A DNA stretch of 48,664 nucleotides from an uncultured Ligilactobacillus sp. (lineage in GTDB: Bacteria; Bacillota; Bacilli; Lactobacillales; Lactobacillaceae). This document shows positions 1-10,587 of this stretch, piece by piece (within the stretch, counting starts at the first letter, position 1; the number at the start of each line of letters is the position of its first letter). Location of the stretch: contig CALVCU010000006.1 of assembly GCA_944326135.1 (NCBI GenBank), forward strand, positions 1-48,664, read 5' to 3'. The position numbers and the translations under genes were made by a program. The notes under the pieces were generated by a model, which saw only the letters and a program-made list of their open reading frames with translations, ran no database searches and was not told where the DNA came from.

Positions 1-296
<296 letters not shown>

Positions 297-318
297 TTTT
301 ATTGGTTTTGCTAAGAAG

Positions 319-351
319 AAAGAGAGAAATTAATATTTCTCTCTTTTTTTT
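319..351 (+). terminator. Rho-independent terminator of eno
   Basis: A perfect stem AGAGAGAAAT/ATTTCTCTCT with a TAAT loop is followed by a run of eight or nine T. Confidence 0.9.
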
Positions 352-410
352 GTTTAAAAAAAATATTATAATTTTTTAAGTAATTAAAATAAAAGAGGAA
401 ACGTTTAACG

Positions 411-1979
411 ATGAAAAAAGGCGAAGCTTTAGATTTAACGCGATTTAAATTTATTGCAAAGGGACTATTTGTTGGAATTATTGTAGGCTTTGTAGTAAGT
501 TTATTTCGCTATTTTATTGAATTAAATTTACATTTTGTGTTAATTGCATATAAATATATGCGAGAACATATATTTTTTATAATACCGTGGATAATATTAT
601 CAATTTTAATTTGCTTAATTAATGGATTATTAATAAAAAAAGAACCTAATATAAAAGGATCTGGTATACCACAAGTTGAAGGACAATTAGCTGGAGAACT
701 TGAAATGAATTGGTGGAGTGTTCTTTGGCGTAAATGGGTTGGAGGAGTATTATCTATTTCTTCTGGATTATTTTTAGGGAGAGAAGGCCCTTCAATTCAA
801 TTAGGAGCAGCTGTTGGACAAGCCTTTGCAGAAAAAACTAAACATAAAGGTGCTGGCCGAAGAGTTTTAATTGCTGGAGGAGCAGCTGCCGGATTATCTG
901 CAGCATTTAATGCACCAATAGCTTCTTCTCTTTTTGTATTAGAAGAAGTTTATCATAATTTTTCACCTTTAATTTGGACAACTGCATTGAGTTCTGCAAT
1001 AACTTCTGATTTTATTTCAATGAACTTTTTTGGTTTGACGCCAGTTCTTCATTTGCGTTATTTTGAATCATTTCCGATTAAGTACTATTTTTTATTAATA
1101 TTTTTAGGAATAATACTCGGATTTTTAGGCAAACTTTATTCATATATGACATTGAATATTGATAAAGTTTATTTGAAAATAAAAAAATTGCCACAGTATT
1201 TTGATTCAATTATTCCATTAATTTTAGTGATTCCAATTGGAATCTTTTGGCCAGAAGTTTTAGGTGGCGGAAATACTGTTGTTTTAGGAATAAGTCATTT
1301 TTGGTCAAATATTTGGATCCTTATAGTTTTATTTATAGTTAGATTAGTATTTTCTACAATTTCGTACGGATCTGGATTGCCAGGTGGAATATTTTTGCCA
1401 ATTTTAACATTAGGTGCGGTTTTAGGTGCATTATTTGGAAAAATATGTGTACTATTAGGATTAATGCCAAAATGCTTAATTATTAATTGTGTTATATATT
1501 CAATGGCTGGGTATTTTGCTTGCATTGGAAAAGCTCCATTTACTGCAATTTTATTAATTACAGAAATGGTAGGATCTTTAAGTCACTTAATGCCACTTGC
1601 GGTAGTTTCTTTAATTTCATATACTGTTGTGGATATATTGCACGGAAGACCAATTTATGAAGCTATGTTGGATACTTTGATACCTGAACCAGAGAAAGAA
1701 TCGCAATTGTCATCATTTCAAGATAAAATTGAAATACCTGTATTTGCTGGTTCATTATTGCAAGATAAGCAAGTCCGAGATTTTCAATGGCCAAAACAAA
1801 GCTTATTAATAGCGATTCGCCGCGGTGAAAAGGAACTCATTCCACATGGGGATACTCTAATTCGAAGTGGAGATACATTAATAATTTTAACATCACATGA
1901 AAATTGTGCTTGGGTAAGACATCAGATTGAGAAAATTGCAAAAAAGAGTTCAGAAAAAGAAACAACTGGAAAAATTTGA
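411..1979 (+). CDS. ClcA-family Cl-/H+ antiporter with C-terminal TrkA-C-like domain
   Basis: A 522-residue integral membrane protein of the ClC family, which exchanges chloride for protons or conducts chloride across the cytoplasmic membrane. The selectivity motifs are in order: GSGIPQVEG (83-91), GREGP (123-127, with the gating glutamate Glu125), GAAAGLSAAFNAPI (157-170) followed by the internal proton-transfer glutamate pair EE at 178-179, and GSGLPGGIFLP (320-330). Having both the gating and internal glutamates argues for an antiporter rather than a channel. The last 70 or so residues look like a TrkA-C (RCK-C) regulatory domain. AGAGGAAA precedes the ATG. No terminator separates it from secG, so read-through is likely. 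The exact substrate cannot be read from sequence. Confidence 0.93.
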   Translation: MKKGEALDLTRFKFIAKGLFVGIIVGFVVSLFRYFIELNLHFVLIAYKYMREHIFFIIPWIILSILICLINGLLIKKEPNIKGSGIPQVEGQLAGELEMNWWSVLWRKWVGGVLSISSGLFLGREGPSIQLGAAVGQAFAEKTKHKGAGRRVLIAGGAAAGLSAAFNAPIASSLFVLEEVYHNFSPLIWTTALSSAITSDFISMNFFGLTPVLHLRYFESFPIKYYFLLIFLGIILGFLGKLYSYMTLNIDKVYLKIKKLPQYFDSIIPLILVIPIGIFWPEVLGGGNTVVLGISHFWSNIWILIVLFIVRLVFSTISYGSGLPGGIFLPILTLGAVLGALFGKICVLLGLMPKCLIINCVIYSMAGYFACIGKAPFTAILLITEMVGSLSHLMPLAVVSLISYTVVDILHGRPIYEAMLDTLIPEPEKESQLSSFQDKIEIPVFAGSLLQDKQVRDFQWPKQSLLIAIRRGEKELIPHGDTLIRSGDTLIILTSHENCAWVRHQIEKIAKKSSEKETTGKI

Positions 1980-2039
1980 TGACAAATGATAAAATATAAA
2001 TTGGTTTTATATAACGGGAGAGTGAGGAGGATAAGTGAA

Positions 2040-2276
2040 TTGTATAATACGCTCTTAACGTTACTTGTAATTATATCAATTTTGATTATCATTGCAGTTA
2101 TGATGCAACCTGCAAAGACTGATAATGCATCATCAGCACTTTCTGGAGGTGCAGCTGATCTTTTCAGTAAGCAAAAGCCAAGAGGATTCGAAGCCTTTAT
2201 GCAAAAGGTAACTGTTGTATTAGGAATCCTTTTCTTTGCGATTGCTTTAGGCTTAGTTTATATTTCATCAAATTAG
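2040..2276 (+). CDS. secG: SecG, preprotein translocase subunit
   Basis: A small SecYEG subunit that assists protein export at the membrane. I start it at TTG 2040, because GAGGAGG sits nine bases upstream and the resulting 78 residues match the family length. An ATG at 1986 would add 18 non-conserved residues and lacks a ribosome site. Two membrane helices (about 5-24 and 55-75) flank the conserved cytoplasmic stretch MMQPAKTDNASSALSGGAAD and KPRGFEAFMQK. It is followed by a terminator and then rnr and smpB, the usual secG-rnr-smpB order of lactobacilli. Confidence 0.95.
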   Translation: MYNTLLTLLVIISILIIIAVMMQPAKTDNASSALSGGAADLFSKQKPRGFEAFMQKVTVVLGILFFAIALGLVYISSN

Positions 2277-2287
2277 CCAATAAGACA

Positions 2288-2316
2288 GGCTGTGACCTCG
2301 GTCGCGGTCTTTTTTT
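2288..2316 (+). terminator. Terminator/attenuator between secG and rnr
   Basis: A ten-pair stem GGCTGTGACC/GGTCGCGGTC (with G-T pairs) has a TC loop and seven T. It lies 11 bases after secG and about 48 before the rnr start, and may only partly stop transcription into rnr. Confidence 0.8.
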
Positions 2317-2363
2317 ACATAAAAATTCGATATAAAATTTTCGTAAAGATGATGAGGAAACTA

Positions 2364-4727
2364 ATGGAAAAACAAGAAATTATTAATCAATTATATAAAA
2401 AGTTTAATGAAGAACCAAATAAACATTTTACAGTAAAGCAATTGGCTGAATATCTAAATATGGATAAGGGTGCTCAATTTAAATTTGTTGTACAAGCATT
2501 AACCCAAATGGAACATGAAGATCAATTAGGATTCGATGATGATAATCGTTTTTTCTTAAAGAAAGAAATGCCTCATTTTGATGGAATTTTCCATGCTAAT
2601 GATCGAGGCTTTGGATTTGTAACTGTAGATCCAGAACAACCTGATTATTTTATTAATCCGCTAAACACTTTATCTGCATTAAATGGCGATGAAGTTGAAA
2701 TTCAAATGGTAACTCCTGGGGATCCAGCACATGAAGTTCGTCCTGAAGGTAAGGTTGTTGAAATTAAAGGACATGCTTTAACTCAAGTTGTAGGTGAATT
2801 TAAAAATGACGATGAGTCAAATTTGCCTGCAGGAATTATTGGAACTTTGCACTTAACTGATAAAAAAATGACAAATTTACAAGTTTTAGTGGAAGATAAA
2901 GGATTACATCCAGTTCCTGGGGAAGTAGTATTAGCTGATATTACTGCATATCCAAGTTCAAATTTACCTGGCATTTTAAAGGTAATTCCAATTAAAGTTA
3001 TTGGAAATGTTAATGATCCTGGCGTAGATATTCTTCAAGTTGTTTACAAACATGATATTCCAACTGAATTTCCAGATGATGTTTTAGATGAAATTAGTCA
3101 TATTCCTGATTATGTTACTGAAGAAGAAAAAGAAGGTCGTGTTGATTTAACTGATCAACATTTAGTAACGATTGATAGTATTGAATCTAAAGACTTAGAT
3201 GATGCGGTTAATGTTTGGAAATTACCAAATGGAAATTTCCACTTAGGGGTTCACATTGCTGATGTTTCGCATTATGTAACCCCCGGAAGTCCATTGGATA
3301 AGGAAGCCTTTGAAAGAGGGACATCTGTTTATTTAACTGATCGTGTCATTCCAATGCTTCCACATAAACTATCAAATGGAATTTGTTCATTAAATCCACA
3401 TGTAGAACGTTTAGCAATGACATGTGAAATGGAAATTAATTCTGAAGGAGAAGTTGTAAATCATAAAATTTTTCCAAGTATAATTAAATCAACGGAACGA
3501 ATGACATATATTGATGTTAATAAAATTGTTGAATCACATGATGAAAAAACAATGAAAAGATATGAAGAATTAGTTCCTATGTTTGAAGATATGGCGGAAT
3601 TACACAAAATTTTATTAAAAATGCGTAAAAGACGTGGAGCAATTGAATTTGAAGATGACGAAGCAAAAATTATCTTAGATGATGACGGTCATCCAATTGA
3701 TATTCAATTAAGAAATCGTGGAACTAGTGAACGAATGATCGAATCATTTATGTTAGCAGCAAATGAAACTGTTGCTGCACACTATAACAATTTGAATGTT
3801 CCATTTGTATATCGGATTCATGAACAACCTAAAGAGGAAAAGATTACAACCTTTTTAGAGACCCTTTCTGCATTAGGAATTCAAGTTACTGGTCAAAAGG
3901 GTGATGTAAAGCCTAAAATGTTACAAAATATTTTAAAGAAAGTAGTTGGAAAACCAGAAGAAGCAATGGTTTCAACAATGCTACTTAGATCAATGCAACA
4001 AGCTAAATATGATGATCATCCAATTGGTCATTTCGGATTAGCCGCAACTGATTATACTCACTTTACATCTCCAATTCGTCGTTATCCTGATTTAACTGTC
4101 CATCGTTTAATAAGATTTTACGCAGAAAATGGTACAGATGAAGCAGCTCAAGCTAAGTATAAAGATAAACTTCCTGAAATTACTAAACATAGTTCTGAAA
4201 TGGAACGTCGAGCAATTGATGCTGAACGTGAAACAGATGATTTGAAGAAAGCCGAATATATGGCAGACCATGTAGGGGAAGAATTTGATGCAGTAGTAAG
4301 TTCAGTAACAAAATTTGGAATGTTTATTTCATTACCAAATACAGTTGAAGGCTTGATTCATATTAGTGAATTAAAAGATGATTATTACGTATATGTTGAA
4401 AAGCAAATGGCTTTGGTTGGTCGAAGATATAAGAGAACATTTAGAATTGGACAAGAAGTACGTGTTAAATTAATGGATGTAAACGTTGAGTTACATGAGA
4501 TTAATTTTAAATTGTTGAATCCTAAAGATGCTCCAAAGAGTGATTTGCTTAAAGATGTAGAATTACCAGATATGCATAAGCGGTTTAATCGTGATGGAAA
4601 AAAGAAGAATAAGTTTAATGGTAATAAAAACCGTCGGAAAAATAATTTTAAGCGTAATAAAGATTCAATAAATGGACATAAAAGAAAAAATCAAAAGAAA
4701 AATGAAAATAATCGCTATCACCATTAA
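2364..4727 (+). CDS. rnr: Ribonuclease R (3'-5' exoribonuclease)
   Basis: A processive RNA exonuclease that degrades structured RNA and, together with tmRNA/SmpB, clears defective mRNAs. I start it at ATG 2364 (787 residues), where GAGGAA lies five bases upstream; the earlier in-frame codons overlap the secG terminator. Order of domains: winged helix (1-60), cold-shock OB folds (about 65-220), RNB catalytic domain with [11 protein letters not shown] carrying the Mg-binding aspartates D271, D277, D279 and D280, an S1 domain (about 620-705), and a basic Lys/Asn/Arg-rich tail of about 50 residues that probably binds RNA. smpB follows 14 bases downstream, so the two trans-translation partners are co-expressed. 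Confidence 0.97.
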   Translation: MEKQEIINQLYKKFNEEPNKHFTVKQLAEYLNMDKGAQFKFVVQALTQMEHEDQLGFDDDNRFFLKKEMPHFDGIFHANDRGFGFVTVDPEQPDYFINPLNTLSALNGDEVEIQMVTPGDPAHEVRPEGKVVEIKGHALTQVVGEFKNDDESNLPAGIIGTLHLTDKKMTNLQVLVEDKGLHPVPGEVVLADITAYPSSNLPGILKVIPIKVIGNVNDPGVDILQVVYKHDIPTEFPDDVLDEISHIPDYVTEEEKEGRVDLTDQHLVTIDSIESKDLDDAVNVWKLPNGNFHLGVHIADVSHYVTPGSPLDKEAFERGTSVYLTDRVIPMLPHKLSNGICSLNPHVERLAMTCEMEINSEGEVVNHKIFPSIIKSTERMTYIDVNKIVESHDEKTMKRYEELVPMFEDMAELHKILLKMRKRRGAIEFEDDEAKIILDDDGHPIDIQLRNRGTSERMIESFMLAANETVAAHYNNLNVPFVYRIHEQPKEEKITTFLETLSALGIQVTGQKGDVKPKMLQNILKKVVGKPEEAMVSTMLLRSMQQAKYDDHPIGHFGLAATDYTHFTSPIRRYPDLTVHRLIRFYAENGTDEAAQAKYKDKLPEITKHSSEMERRAIDAERETDDLKKAEYMADHVGEEFDAVVSSVTKFGMFISLPNTVEGLIHISELKDDYYVYVEKQMALVGRRYKRTFRIGQEVRVKLMDVNVELHEINFKLLNPKDAPKSDLLKDVELPDMHKRFNRDGKKKNKFNGNKNRRKNNFKRNKDSINGHKRKNQKKNENNRYHH

Positions 4728-4741
4728 AGAAGGTGAGAATA

Positions 4742-5206
4742 ATGAAAAAACAGGTAAAAAATGCCTCATTAGCTCAAAATAAGAAAGCATATCATGATTA
4801 TAATATTTTAGAAACAATTGAAGCTGGGATTGTGTTAACTGGAACGGAAATTAAATCAGTTCGTGCAAGTCGAATAAACTTAAAAGATGGGTATGCTCAA
4901 ATTCGAAATGGCGAAGCTTGGTTAATGAATGTTCATATTTCTGAGTATGATCAAGGAAATCGATTTAATCATGATCCTTTGAGAGCAAGAAAATTATTAT
5001 TGCATAAAAAAGAAATTAATAAATTAATTGGTGAGACAGGTCAGCAAGGAAGTACGCTTGTACCTTTAAAAGTGTATTTAAAAAATGGATTTGCAAAGGT
5101 GCTTTTAGGAGTTGCAAAAGGTAAGCACGAATACGATAAGCGTGAAACAATTAAACGAAGAGACCAAGAACGAGAAATTAGAAGGACTCTTAAGAATTAT
5201 AGGTAA
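4742..5206 (+). CDS. smpB: SsrA-binding protein SmpB
   Basis: It binds tmRNA and delivers it to stalled ribosomes in trans-translation. At 154 residues it matches the usual length. Conserved parts are [77 protein letters not shown] and the basic C-terminal tail that reaches the decoding centre. ATG 4742 is chosen over GTG 4733 because AAGGTGA sits six bases before it and overlaps the GTG. The tmRNA gene itself is about 19 kb away at 24050. Confidence 0.97.
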   Translation: MKKQVKNASLAQNKKAYHDYNILETIEAGIVLTGTEIKSVRASRINLKDGYAQIRNGEAWLMNVHISEYDQGNRFNHDPLRARKLLLHKKEINKLIGETGQQGSTLVPLKVYLKNGFAKVLLGVAKGKHEYDKRETIKRRDQEREIRRTLKNYR

Positions 5207-5209
5207 AAT

Positions 5210-5246
5210 AATAAGCTCAGTAACCAATGGTTGCTGAGCTTATTTA
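5210..5246. terminator. Bidirectional terminator, smpB / LURP-like gene
   Basis: AATAAGCTCAG/CTGAGCTTATT forms the stem, extended by AACC/GGTT. It is A-rich on one side and T-rich on the other, so it can serve both converging genes. Confidence 0.85.
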
Positions 5247-5248
5247 TT

Positions 5249-5770
5249 TTATAACAAATCATGAGCAAGATATTTTTCGCATAATTCATTTTTTTCTAAA
5301 TTCATTTTATCTTTTGCCCAAAAGTTTAAAATTGCAATGATACATAAACATAATGGTTCATTTTCTAGAGTATTTATTGAAATTTTTAAACGCTTGGGAA
5401 CTTTTTTTACAAGTTTTGTTTTAAGAATTTCTTGATTAAATAATCTAATTTTGTAATTCATTTTTAATAAATTGCCATATACAAGCCAGTGTAACCTAGA
5501 TAAATAGAATATCTCATTTGAAAAATTCAATGGACGCAAAAATTTGCTAATTAATTTGTTATTTTGAATTAATTTATACTGTGGCATTATTCCAGCATTG
5601 ATTTGAGTAATGCGTGCTAATTCATCACCATATAGAGAATTAATAATAAAACATTCTGCATCGTTTTTTAATTGGTTTGTAATTAAATATTCAACTTTTG
5701 ATTCTTTATTTCTAACGGTTAAAGTACTATTTGTAATTAAAGATTCATAATTGATATATAACACACGCAT
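5249..5770 (-). CDS. LURP-one-related (YxjI-like) protein
   Basis: A 173-residue soluble protein of unknown function. The pattern of short alternating beta strands (MRVLYINYESLI, TVRNKESKVEYLI, GDELARITQINAGIMPQYKL, a conserved FYLSRLHWLVYGN block and a closing helix LCLCIIAILNFW) fits the LURP-one/tubby-like barrel family of YxjI. The assignment rests on pattern only. AGGTG lies seven bases before the ATG. It starts 22 bases after the Cof-type phosphatase ends, so the two probably form an operon driven by the promoter near 6700. No catalytic residues can be named. Confidence 0.6.
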   Translation of the reverse strand: MRVLYINYESLITNSTLTVRNKESKVEYLITNQLKNDAECFIINSLYGDELARITQINAGIMPQYKLIQNNKLISKFLRPLNFSNEIFYLSRLHWLVYGNLLKMNYKIRLFNQEILKTKLVKKVPKRLKISINTLENEPLCLCIIAILNFWAKDKMNLEKNELCEKYLAHDLL

Positions 5771-5792
5771 ATTTTACACCTGATTCTTATAA

Positions 5793-6653
5793 TTAGTTAA
5801 GTTCTTGTAAAATAGCTTTGCCTACTCCATCATTAAAGTTTGTATCAGCAATATGGTTTGCGATTTTTTTAACTTCATCAGTTCCATTTCCCATTGCATA
5901 ACTTACGCCAGCAACTTTTAACATTGGAACATCATTGTTATTATCACCAATCGCCATTACATTATCTAAAGGTATATTTAGAGAATCTGCATATTTTTGT
6001 AATGCAATACCTTTAGTGGCATTTGCATGATTAATTTCAATATTTCTTTCACCAGATGAAGTTACTACTAATTCTGGATTAGCATCAAATTTTTCACGTA
6101 AAGGATCTAGGACTTTAGGTCCATCTTGACTAAATGCAACTATTTTATATATAGGATTGTGAACATCAGAGAGAATTTCTTGATAATCATCAACATATTG
6201 AATATTTACCAGTTCCATTCGTGCAGAGGCTAAACTTACAGCGAGTTTAAATGGAGTATCAGGTTGAATTGAAGCTAATAATTCTGCAAAATTTTCAATT
6301 CTTTTTGATTTATCATCTGAGCAAACACCATCTTTAGTTACAACTTCAAAATATAAATGAGCTTTTTTTAAAGTTGTCATAATTTGGCTGGCAAGTTCTT
6401 TGGGAATTGGAGTTGATTCAATTGTATTTCCGTTTTCATCTAAAATTAATCCACCATTAATTGAAATCATTGGACATTTAATACCAAATTTATCAAGTAG
6501 TGGTTTCACTTCATAATATGAACGTCCAGATGAGACAATAAAGTGAACTCCCTTCTCTTGTGCGGCTTTTATTGCATTGGCATTAAATGATGAAACAGTC
6601 ATTTCGCCATTTAATAAAGTTCCATCCATGTCAGAAGCTATAATTTGAATCAT
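5793..6653 (-). CDS. Cof-type HAD-IIB sugar-phosphate phosphatase
   Basis: A 286-residue cytoplasmic haloacid-dehalogenase hydrolase. Motif I, SDMDGTLLN, gives the nucleophile Asp8 and acid/base Asp10. Motif II is FIVSSGRSYYE. Motif IV, MAIGDNNNDVPMLKVAG, binds Mg, followed by YAMGNGTDEVKKIAN. The large C2-type cap between them marks subfamily IIB (Cof/YidA-like), whose members dephosphorylate sugar phosphates or cofactor phosphates. The true substrate is not predictable. It has its own divergent promoter facing that of ung. Confidence 0.92.
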   Translation of the reverse strand: MIQIIASDMDGTLLNGEMTVSSFNANAIKAAQEKGVHFIVSSGRSYYEVKPLLDKFGIKCPMISINGGLILDENGNTIESTPIPKELASQIMTTLKKAHLYFEVVTKDGVCSDDKSKRIENFAELLASIQPDTPFKLAVSLASARMELVNIQYVDDYQEILSDVHNPIYKIVAFSQDGPKVLDPLREKFDANPELVVTSSGERNIEINHANATKGIALQKYADSLNIPLDNVMAIGDNNNDVPMLKVAGVSYAMGNGTDEVKKIANHIADTNFNDGVGKAILQELN

Positions 6654-6679
6654 AAAATACTTTCCCTTTCTATTCGTTT

Positions 6680-6709
6680 ATTATATTTTATCATAAGTCA
6701 ACATTGCAA
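6680..6709 (-). promoter_or_regulatory. Promoter of the HAD phosphatase unit
   Basis: On the minus strand, TTGCAA (6704-6709), an 18-base spacer and a consensus TATAAT (6680-6685). It lies back to back with the ung promoter. Confidence 0.6.
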
Positions 6710-6714
6710 AATAC

Positions 6715-6743
6715 TTGTTTGTTGAAAGTTTTGAAAATATGAT
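6715..6743 (+). promoter_or_regulatory. Promoter of the ung-pta-tsaE unit
   Basis: TTGTTT (6715-6720), a 17-base spacer and TATGAT (6738-6743), placing the transcript start about 15 bases before the ung ribosome site. Confidence 0.5.
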
Positions 6744-6766
6744 AAAATACCAGTGAGGTGGCAGAA

Positions 6767-7474
6767 ATGAAGACGTTAATTCATAATGATTGGCAAAATG
6801 TATTAGAAAGTGAATTTCAAAAACCATACTATGCTAATTTACATAAATTTTTAAAAAATGAATATCAAAATTATTTAATACATCCTGATATGTATCATAT
6901 TTTTCAAGCATTTGAATGGACGCCTTTTTCAAAGGTAAAAGTCGTTATTTTAGGACAAGATCCATACCATGAACCTCATCAAGCTCATGGATTAAGTTTT
7001 TCAGTTCAACCAGGTGTTCCTGTTCCACCATCATTAAAAAATATTTATAAAGAATTATATAATGATTTAGGAATCAAACCAGTTAACCATGGATACTTAA
7101 AAAAATGGGCACAACAGGGAGTATTATTACTTAATTCGGTCTTAACTGTACGCAATGGACAAGCATTTTCTCATAGGGGAAAAGGATGGGAAAGATTAAC
7201 AGATGTTGCCATTCAAAAATTATCAGAACGACCTAAACCGGTAGTTTTTATTTTATGGGGAAAAGCGGCTCAGGCTAAAGAAAAGTATATTGATACAACA
7301 AAAAATGTTGTGATAAAATCAGCACATCCAAGTCCATTATCAGCAAACCGAGGTTTCTTTGGATCTAAACCTTTTTCTAAAGCAAATGCAGCTTTAGAGG
7401 CAATGGGGGAAAAGCCAATTGATTGGCAGTTGCCAGAACATGTGGCATTGGATGAGAAGGAGGATAAATCATGA
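6767..7474 (+). CDS. ung: Uracil-DNA glycosylase
   Basis: It removes uracil from DNA as the first step of base-excision repair. The 235 residues fit family 1. GQDPYH (63-68) holds the catalytic Asp65, HGLSFS and [11 protein letters not shown] line the pocket, LLLNSVLTV follows, and SAHPSPLS carries the catalytic His187 on the DNA-intercalating loop. I choose ATG 6767 because TGAGGTG ends six bases before it; GTG 6758 lies inside that ribosome site. The stop overlaps the pta start (ATGA), so translation is coupled. Confidence 0.97.
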   Translation: MKTLIHNDWQNVLESEFQKPYYANLHKFLKNEYQNYLIHPDMYHIFQAFEWTPFSKVKVVILGQDPYHEPHQAHGLSFSVQPGVPVPPSLKNIYKELYNDLGIKPVNHGYLKKWAQQGVLLLNSVLTVRNGQAFSHRGKGWERLTDVAIQKLSERPKPVVFILWGKAAQAKEKYIDTTKNVVIKSAHPSPLSANRGFFGSKPFSKANAALEAMGEKPIDWQLPEHVALDEKEDKS

Positions 7475-8463
7475 ATTTGATGGATAACTTAAAGGGAAAA
7501 ATTAAAAACAAGGGCATTCGCATTGTTTTTCCTGAAGGAAGCGATGAAAGAATTGTAAAGGCGGCAGTTAGATTAGCAAAGGATAATTTAGCTGATCCTA
7601 TTATTTTAGGAACTAATGAAGAAGTAAAGAATATCTTAGAACAAAATGGGTTAGATTTACCTGATAATATCGAAATTATAGACCCTAAAACATATCCAAA
7701 TGAAGATTTTGATGAAATGTTAATGAGTTTTTTAGAACGACGTGCAGGTAAAAATACTGAAGGAGAAGCACGTGAATGGTTACGAAATGTAAATAATTAT
7801 TTTGGAACTATGCTAGTTTATATGAAAAAAGCAGATTGTATGGTTTCAGGTGCAATTAGTCCTACTGGTGATACAGTACGCCCAGCTTTGCAAATAATTA
7901 AAACCAAACCTGGTGTATCTCGTACGAGTGGTTCATTCATTATGACACGAAATGATGGAAAAGAGACATATGTTTTTGCTGATTGTGCGATCAATATTAA
8001 TCCAAATGCACAAGAATTAGCTGAAATTGCAGTAGAAAGTATTAAAACAGCAAGACTATTTGATATTGATCCTAAAGTTGCAATGTTGAGCTTTTCAACA
8101 AAAGGCTCAGGTCAATCTGAAGAAGTAACAAAGGTAATGGAAGCTACAAAAATTGCGCAAGAGATGGCACCAAATGAAATGATTGATGGAGAATTGCAAT
8201 TTGATGCCGCTTTGGTACCAAGCGTAGGGAAGAGTAAAGCTCCAGGATCAAAAGTTGCTGGAAATGCAAATGTATTTATATTCCCTGATTTACAATCTGG
8301 AAATATTGGATATAAAATAGCTCAACGTTTAGGTAATTTCACTGCTATTGGACCAATTTTGCAAGGCTTAAATCAACCTGTATCTGATTTATCACGCGGA
8401 GCTTCTGAAGATGATGCATATCAGGTAGGTATTATTACAGCCGCACAAACGACAATGGAGTAA
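7471..8463 (+). CDS. pta: Phosphate acetyltransferase
   Basis: It interconverts acetyl-CoA and acetyl phosphate; with acetate kinase (not in this window) it makes ATP and acetate. At 330 residues it is the short single-domain type of Firmicutes. Recognisable blocks are [20 protein letters not shown] near the N terminus, [47 protein letters not shown], and the C-terminal [20 protein letters not shown] and [17 protein letters not shown] strong AAGGAGG inside the end of ung and a four-base overlap indicate translational coupling. Confidence 0.96.
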   Translation: MNLMDNLKGKIKNKGIRIVFPEGSDERIVKAAVRLAKDNLADPIILGTNEEVKNILEQNGLDLPDNIEIIDPKTYPNEDFDEMLMSFLERRAGKNTEGEAREWLRNVNNYFGTMLVYMKKADCMVSGAISPTGDTVRPALQIIKTKPGVSRTSGSFIMTRNDGKETYVFADCAININPNAQELAEIAVESIKTARLFDIDPKVAMLSFSTKGSGQSEEVTKVMEATKIAQEMAPNEMIDGELQFDAALVPSVGKSKAPGSKVAGNANVFIFPDLQSGNIGYKIAQRLGNFTAIGPILQGLNQPVSDLSRGASEDDAYQVGIITAAQTTME

Positions 8464-8469
8464 TAAAAA

Positions 8470-8934
8470 ATGGAAATAGTAGTTAATTCAGCAACTGAGA
8501 TGCAAGAAATAGCAAAGAAAATTGCTAGTAAACTAGAAGCTAGTGATGTTATATTGCTTGATGGTGATTTAGGTGCTGGTAAAACAACTTTTACTAAAGG
8601 ATTAGCAGAAGGACTTGGGATTAAGCGAAATATTAAAAGTCCAACTTTTACTATAATTCGTGAATATCAACAGGGACGACTACCACTTTACCATATGGAT
8701 GTTTATCGGTTAGAAGAAACTGGTGGCGAAGGTATGGGATTAGAAGAGTATTTTAATGGAAATGGTGTTTCTGTAGTAGAATGGTCTCAATTTATTTCTG
8801 AAGAACTTCCTTTAGATAATCTTCTTATACATATTAAAAAAGATGAAAAAGATATGAATGTGCGTTATTTAGATTTTGAAGCACATGGTGAGAGATATAA
8901 TACTTTATTGAAAGAAATTAAAACTTTAATTTAA
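8470..8934 (+). CDS. tsaE: tRNA t6A37 biosynthesis ATPase TsaE
   Basis: With TsaB, TsaC and TsaD it makes the universal threonylcarbamoyl-adenosine modification at tRNA position 37. The 154 residues contain the Walker A motif GDLGAGKTT (32-40), the switch SPTFTIIREYQ and the conserved PLYHMDVYRLEE block, then VVEWSQF. It lies six bases after pta as the last gene of ung-pta-tsaE. The ribosome site is weak, so it may depend on pta translation. Confidence 0.95.
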   Translation: MEIVVNSATEMQEIAKKIASKLEASDVILLDGDLGAGKTTFTKGLAEGLGIKRNIKSPTFTIIREYQQGRLPLYHMDVYRLEETGGEGMGLEEYFNGNGVSVVEWSQFISEELPLDNLLIHIKKDEKDMNVRYLDFEAHGERYNTLLKEIKTLI

Positions 8935-8941
8935 TAAAGAA

Positions 8942-8978
8942 AAATAAAGAGGTTGAGAGTAACTCAACCTCTTTATTT
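8942..8978. terminator. Bidirectional terminator, tsaE / exonuclease
   Basis: A perfect 16-pair stem (8942-8957 with 8963-8978) with a five-base loop AGTAA. It is flanked by A and T on both sides and its arm reaches the stop codon of the minus-strand exonuclease. Confidence 0.9.
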
Positions 8979-9510
8979 AAACTTCTCTAACATAAGGCTT
9001 AATTGCTTGTGCACCAAAATTTTCTACTTGGTTAAGGAGAATGTTTGCACAAGCTTCACAATCATCTAATGCATTATGATGATGATCTAATCGAATGTTT
9101 AATTTATCACAAATAGTATTTAACTTATAATTTGTTAATCCTTTATAAAATGCACGACTAGTAGCTAAAGTATCAATTGATAGAAATTCAGGATTTGGAA
9201 TTTGATAATGTGCTAAAGTTTTTTGTAAAACACTATTATCAAAACGAGCATTATGGGCAACAATAATTTTATTAGGTTCAAAAAAATCTTTAATATGTGG
9301 CCATAATTCATTAAACTTGGGCGCGTTTTTTACTCTTTCTGGTGTAATGCCATGTATTTGGATATTACGGTATGAAAATGCCATATCGGGATTGATTAAT
9401 GAATAAAACTCATCTACAATTTTATTTTCTTTTACTACGGTTAGTGCTAAGGAACAGGCACTATCTCTTTTGCCACTAGCAGTTTCAAAATCAATGGTTA
9501 CAAAATTCAT
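8977..9510 (-). CDS. DnaQ-like 3'-5' exonuclease
   Basis: A stand-alone DEDDh exonuclease of 177 residues, related to the epsilon proofreading subunit of DNA polymerase III. Exo I is TIDFETAS (catalytic Asp and Glu near residues 6 and 8), Exo II is VAHNARFDNSVL, and Exo III is HHNALDDCEACA with the catalytic His and Asp. I start it at 9510, where GGAG sits nine bases upstream; the in-frame extension to 9582 is not conserved in character. The substrate, DNA or small RNA, cannot be decided. Confidence 0.9.
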   Translation of the reverse strand: MNFVTIDFETASGKRDSACSLALTVVKENKIVDEFYSLINPDMAFSYRNIQIHGITPERVKNAPKFNELWPHIKDFFEPNKIIVAHNARFDNSVLQKTLAHYQIPNPEFLSIDTLATSRAFYKGLTNYKLNTICDKLNIRLDHHHNALDDCEACANILLNQVENFGAQAIKPYVREV

Positions 9511-9624
9511 AACTAATCTCCTTACTAAAAACTTGCTTGCAACCATTGTATCATTTTGATGCAGAATTATCAGCATAAACATGGTAAAATATAAATGGAC
9601 GTATAAAATTAAGGAATGTTGAAA

Positions 9625-10530
9625 ATGAATTTTGAAAGATTACAAGTAAAAAAAGAACTTCAAGGAATTGAACTTTATTTTGATAAATCATTATCTAGTT
9701 ATACTAATACATGTACTGGAGGACCAGCTGATATATTAGCTTTACCTAAGTCAATTAAAGAGGTCCGTAAAGTAATAGAATGGACTAATCAAAAAAATGT
9801 TCCAATGACAGTATTAGGAAATGCTAGCAATTTAATTGTAAAAAATGGTGGTATTCGTGGATTAGTTATGATTTTAACTAATTTAGATGAGATTAAGGTT
9901 ATTAAAAATCAAATTATTGCACAATCTGGTGCACTTTTAATTGATGTTGCACAAATTGCTGGAGAACAAAGTTTATCTGGAATGGAACCACTTTCTGGAA
10001 TTCCTGGAAGCGTTGGTGGAGCAGTATTTATGAATGCTGGTGCATATGGCGGTGAAATTTCTCAAGTTGTCAAAACAGTTGAAGTCATTACTCGTAAAGG
10101 TGAATTAAAGACATATCGTGGAAATGAATTGCGATTTGGATATCGTCATAGCAGATTACAAGATGAAGATGAGATTGTATTACAAGCAACATTCTCATTA
10201 AGTTATGGTAATCAAGAAGAAATTATGAATGATATGCGTGAGTATAGTTTCCTTCGTGCTTCAAAACAACCACTTGAATATCCATCATGTGGAAGTGTAT
10301 TTAAGAGACCAGAAGGACATTATACTGGAAAATTAATTCATGATGCAGGACTACAAGGATTTCAAATTGGTGGAGCTCAAGTATCTAAAAAGCATGCAGG
10401 ATTTATTGTAAATGTTGATCATGCAACAGCAACAGATTATATGAATGTAATTCATCATATTCAAAAAACAATTAAAGAACAATTTGATGTAGATTTAGAA
10501 ACAGAAGTTCGAATAATTGGTGAAGATTAA
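9625..10530 (+). CDS. murB: UDP-N-acetylenolpyruvoylglucosamine reductase (MurB)
   Basis: This FAD enzyme reduces UDP-GlcNAc-enolpyruvate to UDP-MurNAc with NADPH, the second committed step of peptidoglycan precursor synthesis. It has 301 residues from ATG 9625, nine bases after AAGGA. The FAD-binding part shows [31 protein letters not shown] and [20 protein letters not shown]. The C-terminal part shows [23 protein letters not shown] with the proton-donating serine, and [10 protein letters not shown] with the catalytic glutamate. Its compact C-terminal half fits the type II enzymes of Firmicutes. A palindromic terminator follows. Confidence 0.96.
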   Translation: MNFERLQVKKELQGIELYFDKSLSSYTNTCTGGPADILALPKSIKEVRKVIEWTNQKNVPMTVLGNASNLIVKNGGIRGLVMILTNLDEIKVIKNQIIAQSGALLIDVAQIAGEQSLSGMEPLSGIPGSVGGAVFMNAGAYGGEISQVVKTVEVITRKGELKTYRGNELRFGYRHSRLQDEDEIVLQATFSLSYGNQEEIMNDMREYSFLRASKQPLEYPSCGSVFKRPEGHYTGKLIHDAGLQGFQIGGAQVSKKHAGFIVNVDHATATDYMNVIHHIQKTIKEQFDVDLETEVRIIGED

Positions 10531-10566
10531 TAAATAGGAGGTCAATTGACCTCCTATTTATTTTAT
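10531..10566 (+). terminator. Terminator of murB
   Basis: Bases 10531-10560 form a perfect 30-base palindrome (arms built on AAATAGGAGGTC, AATT centre) followed by TTTTATTT. It may also serve the converging DUF1361 gene. Confidence 0.88.
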
Positions 10567-10587
10567 TTAAATATAATACTATTATTT

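Noticed and set aside
387-402. cre-like sequence GGAAACGTTTAACG before clcA
   Set aside because: At least three mismatches to the consensus, and it overlaps the ribosome binding site, which explains the purine run.
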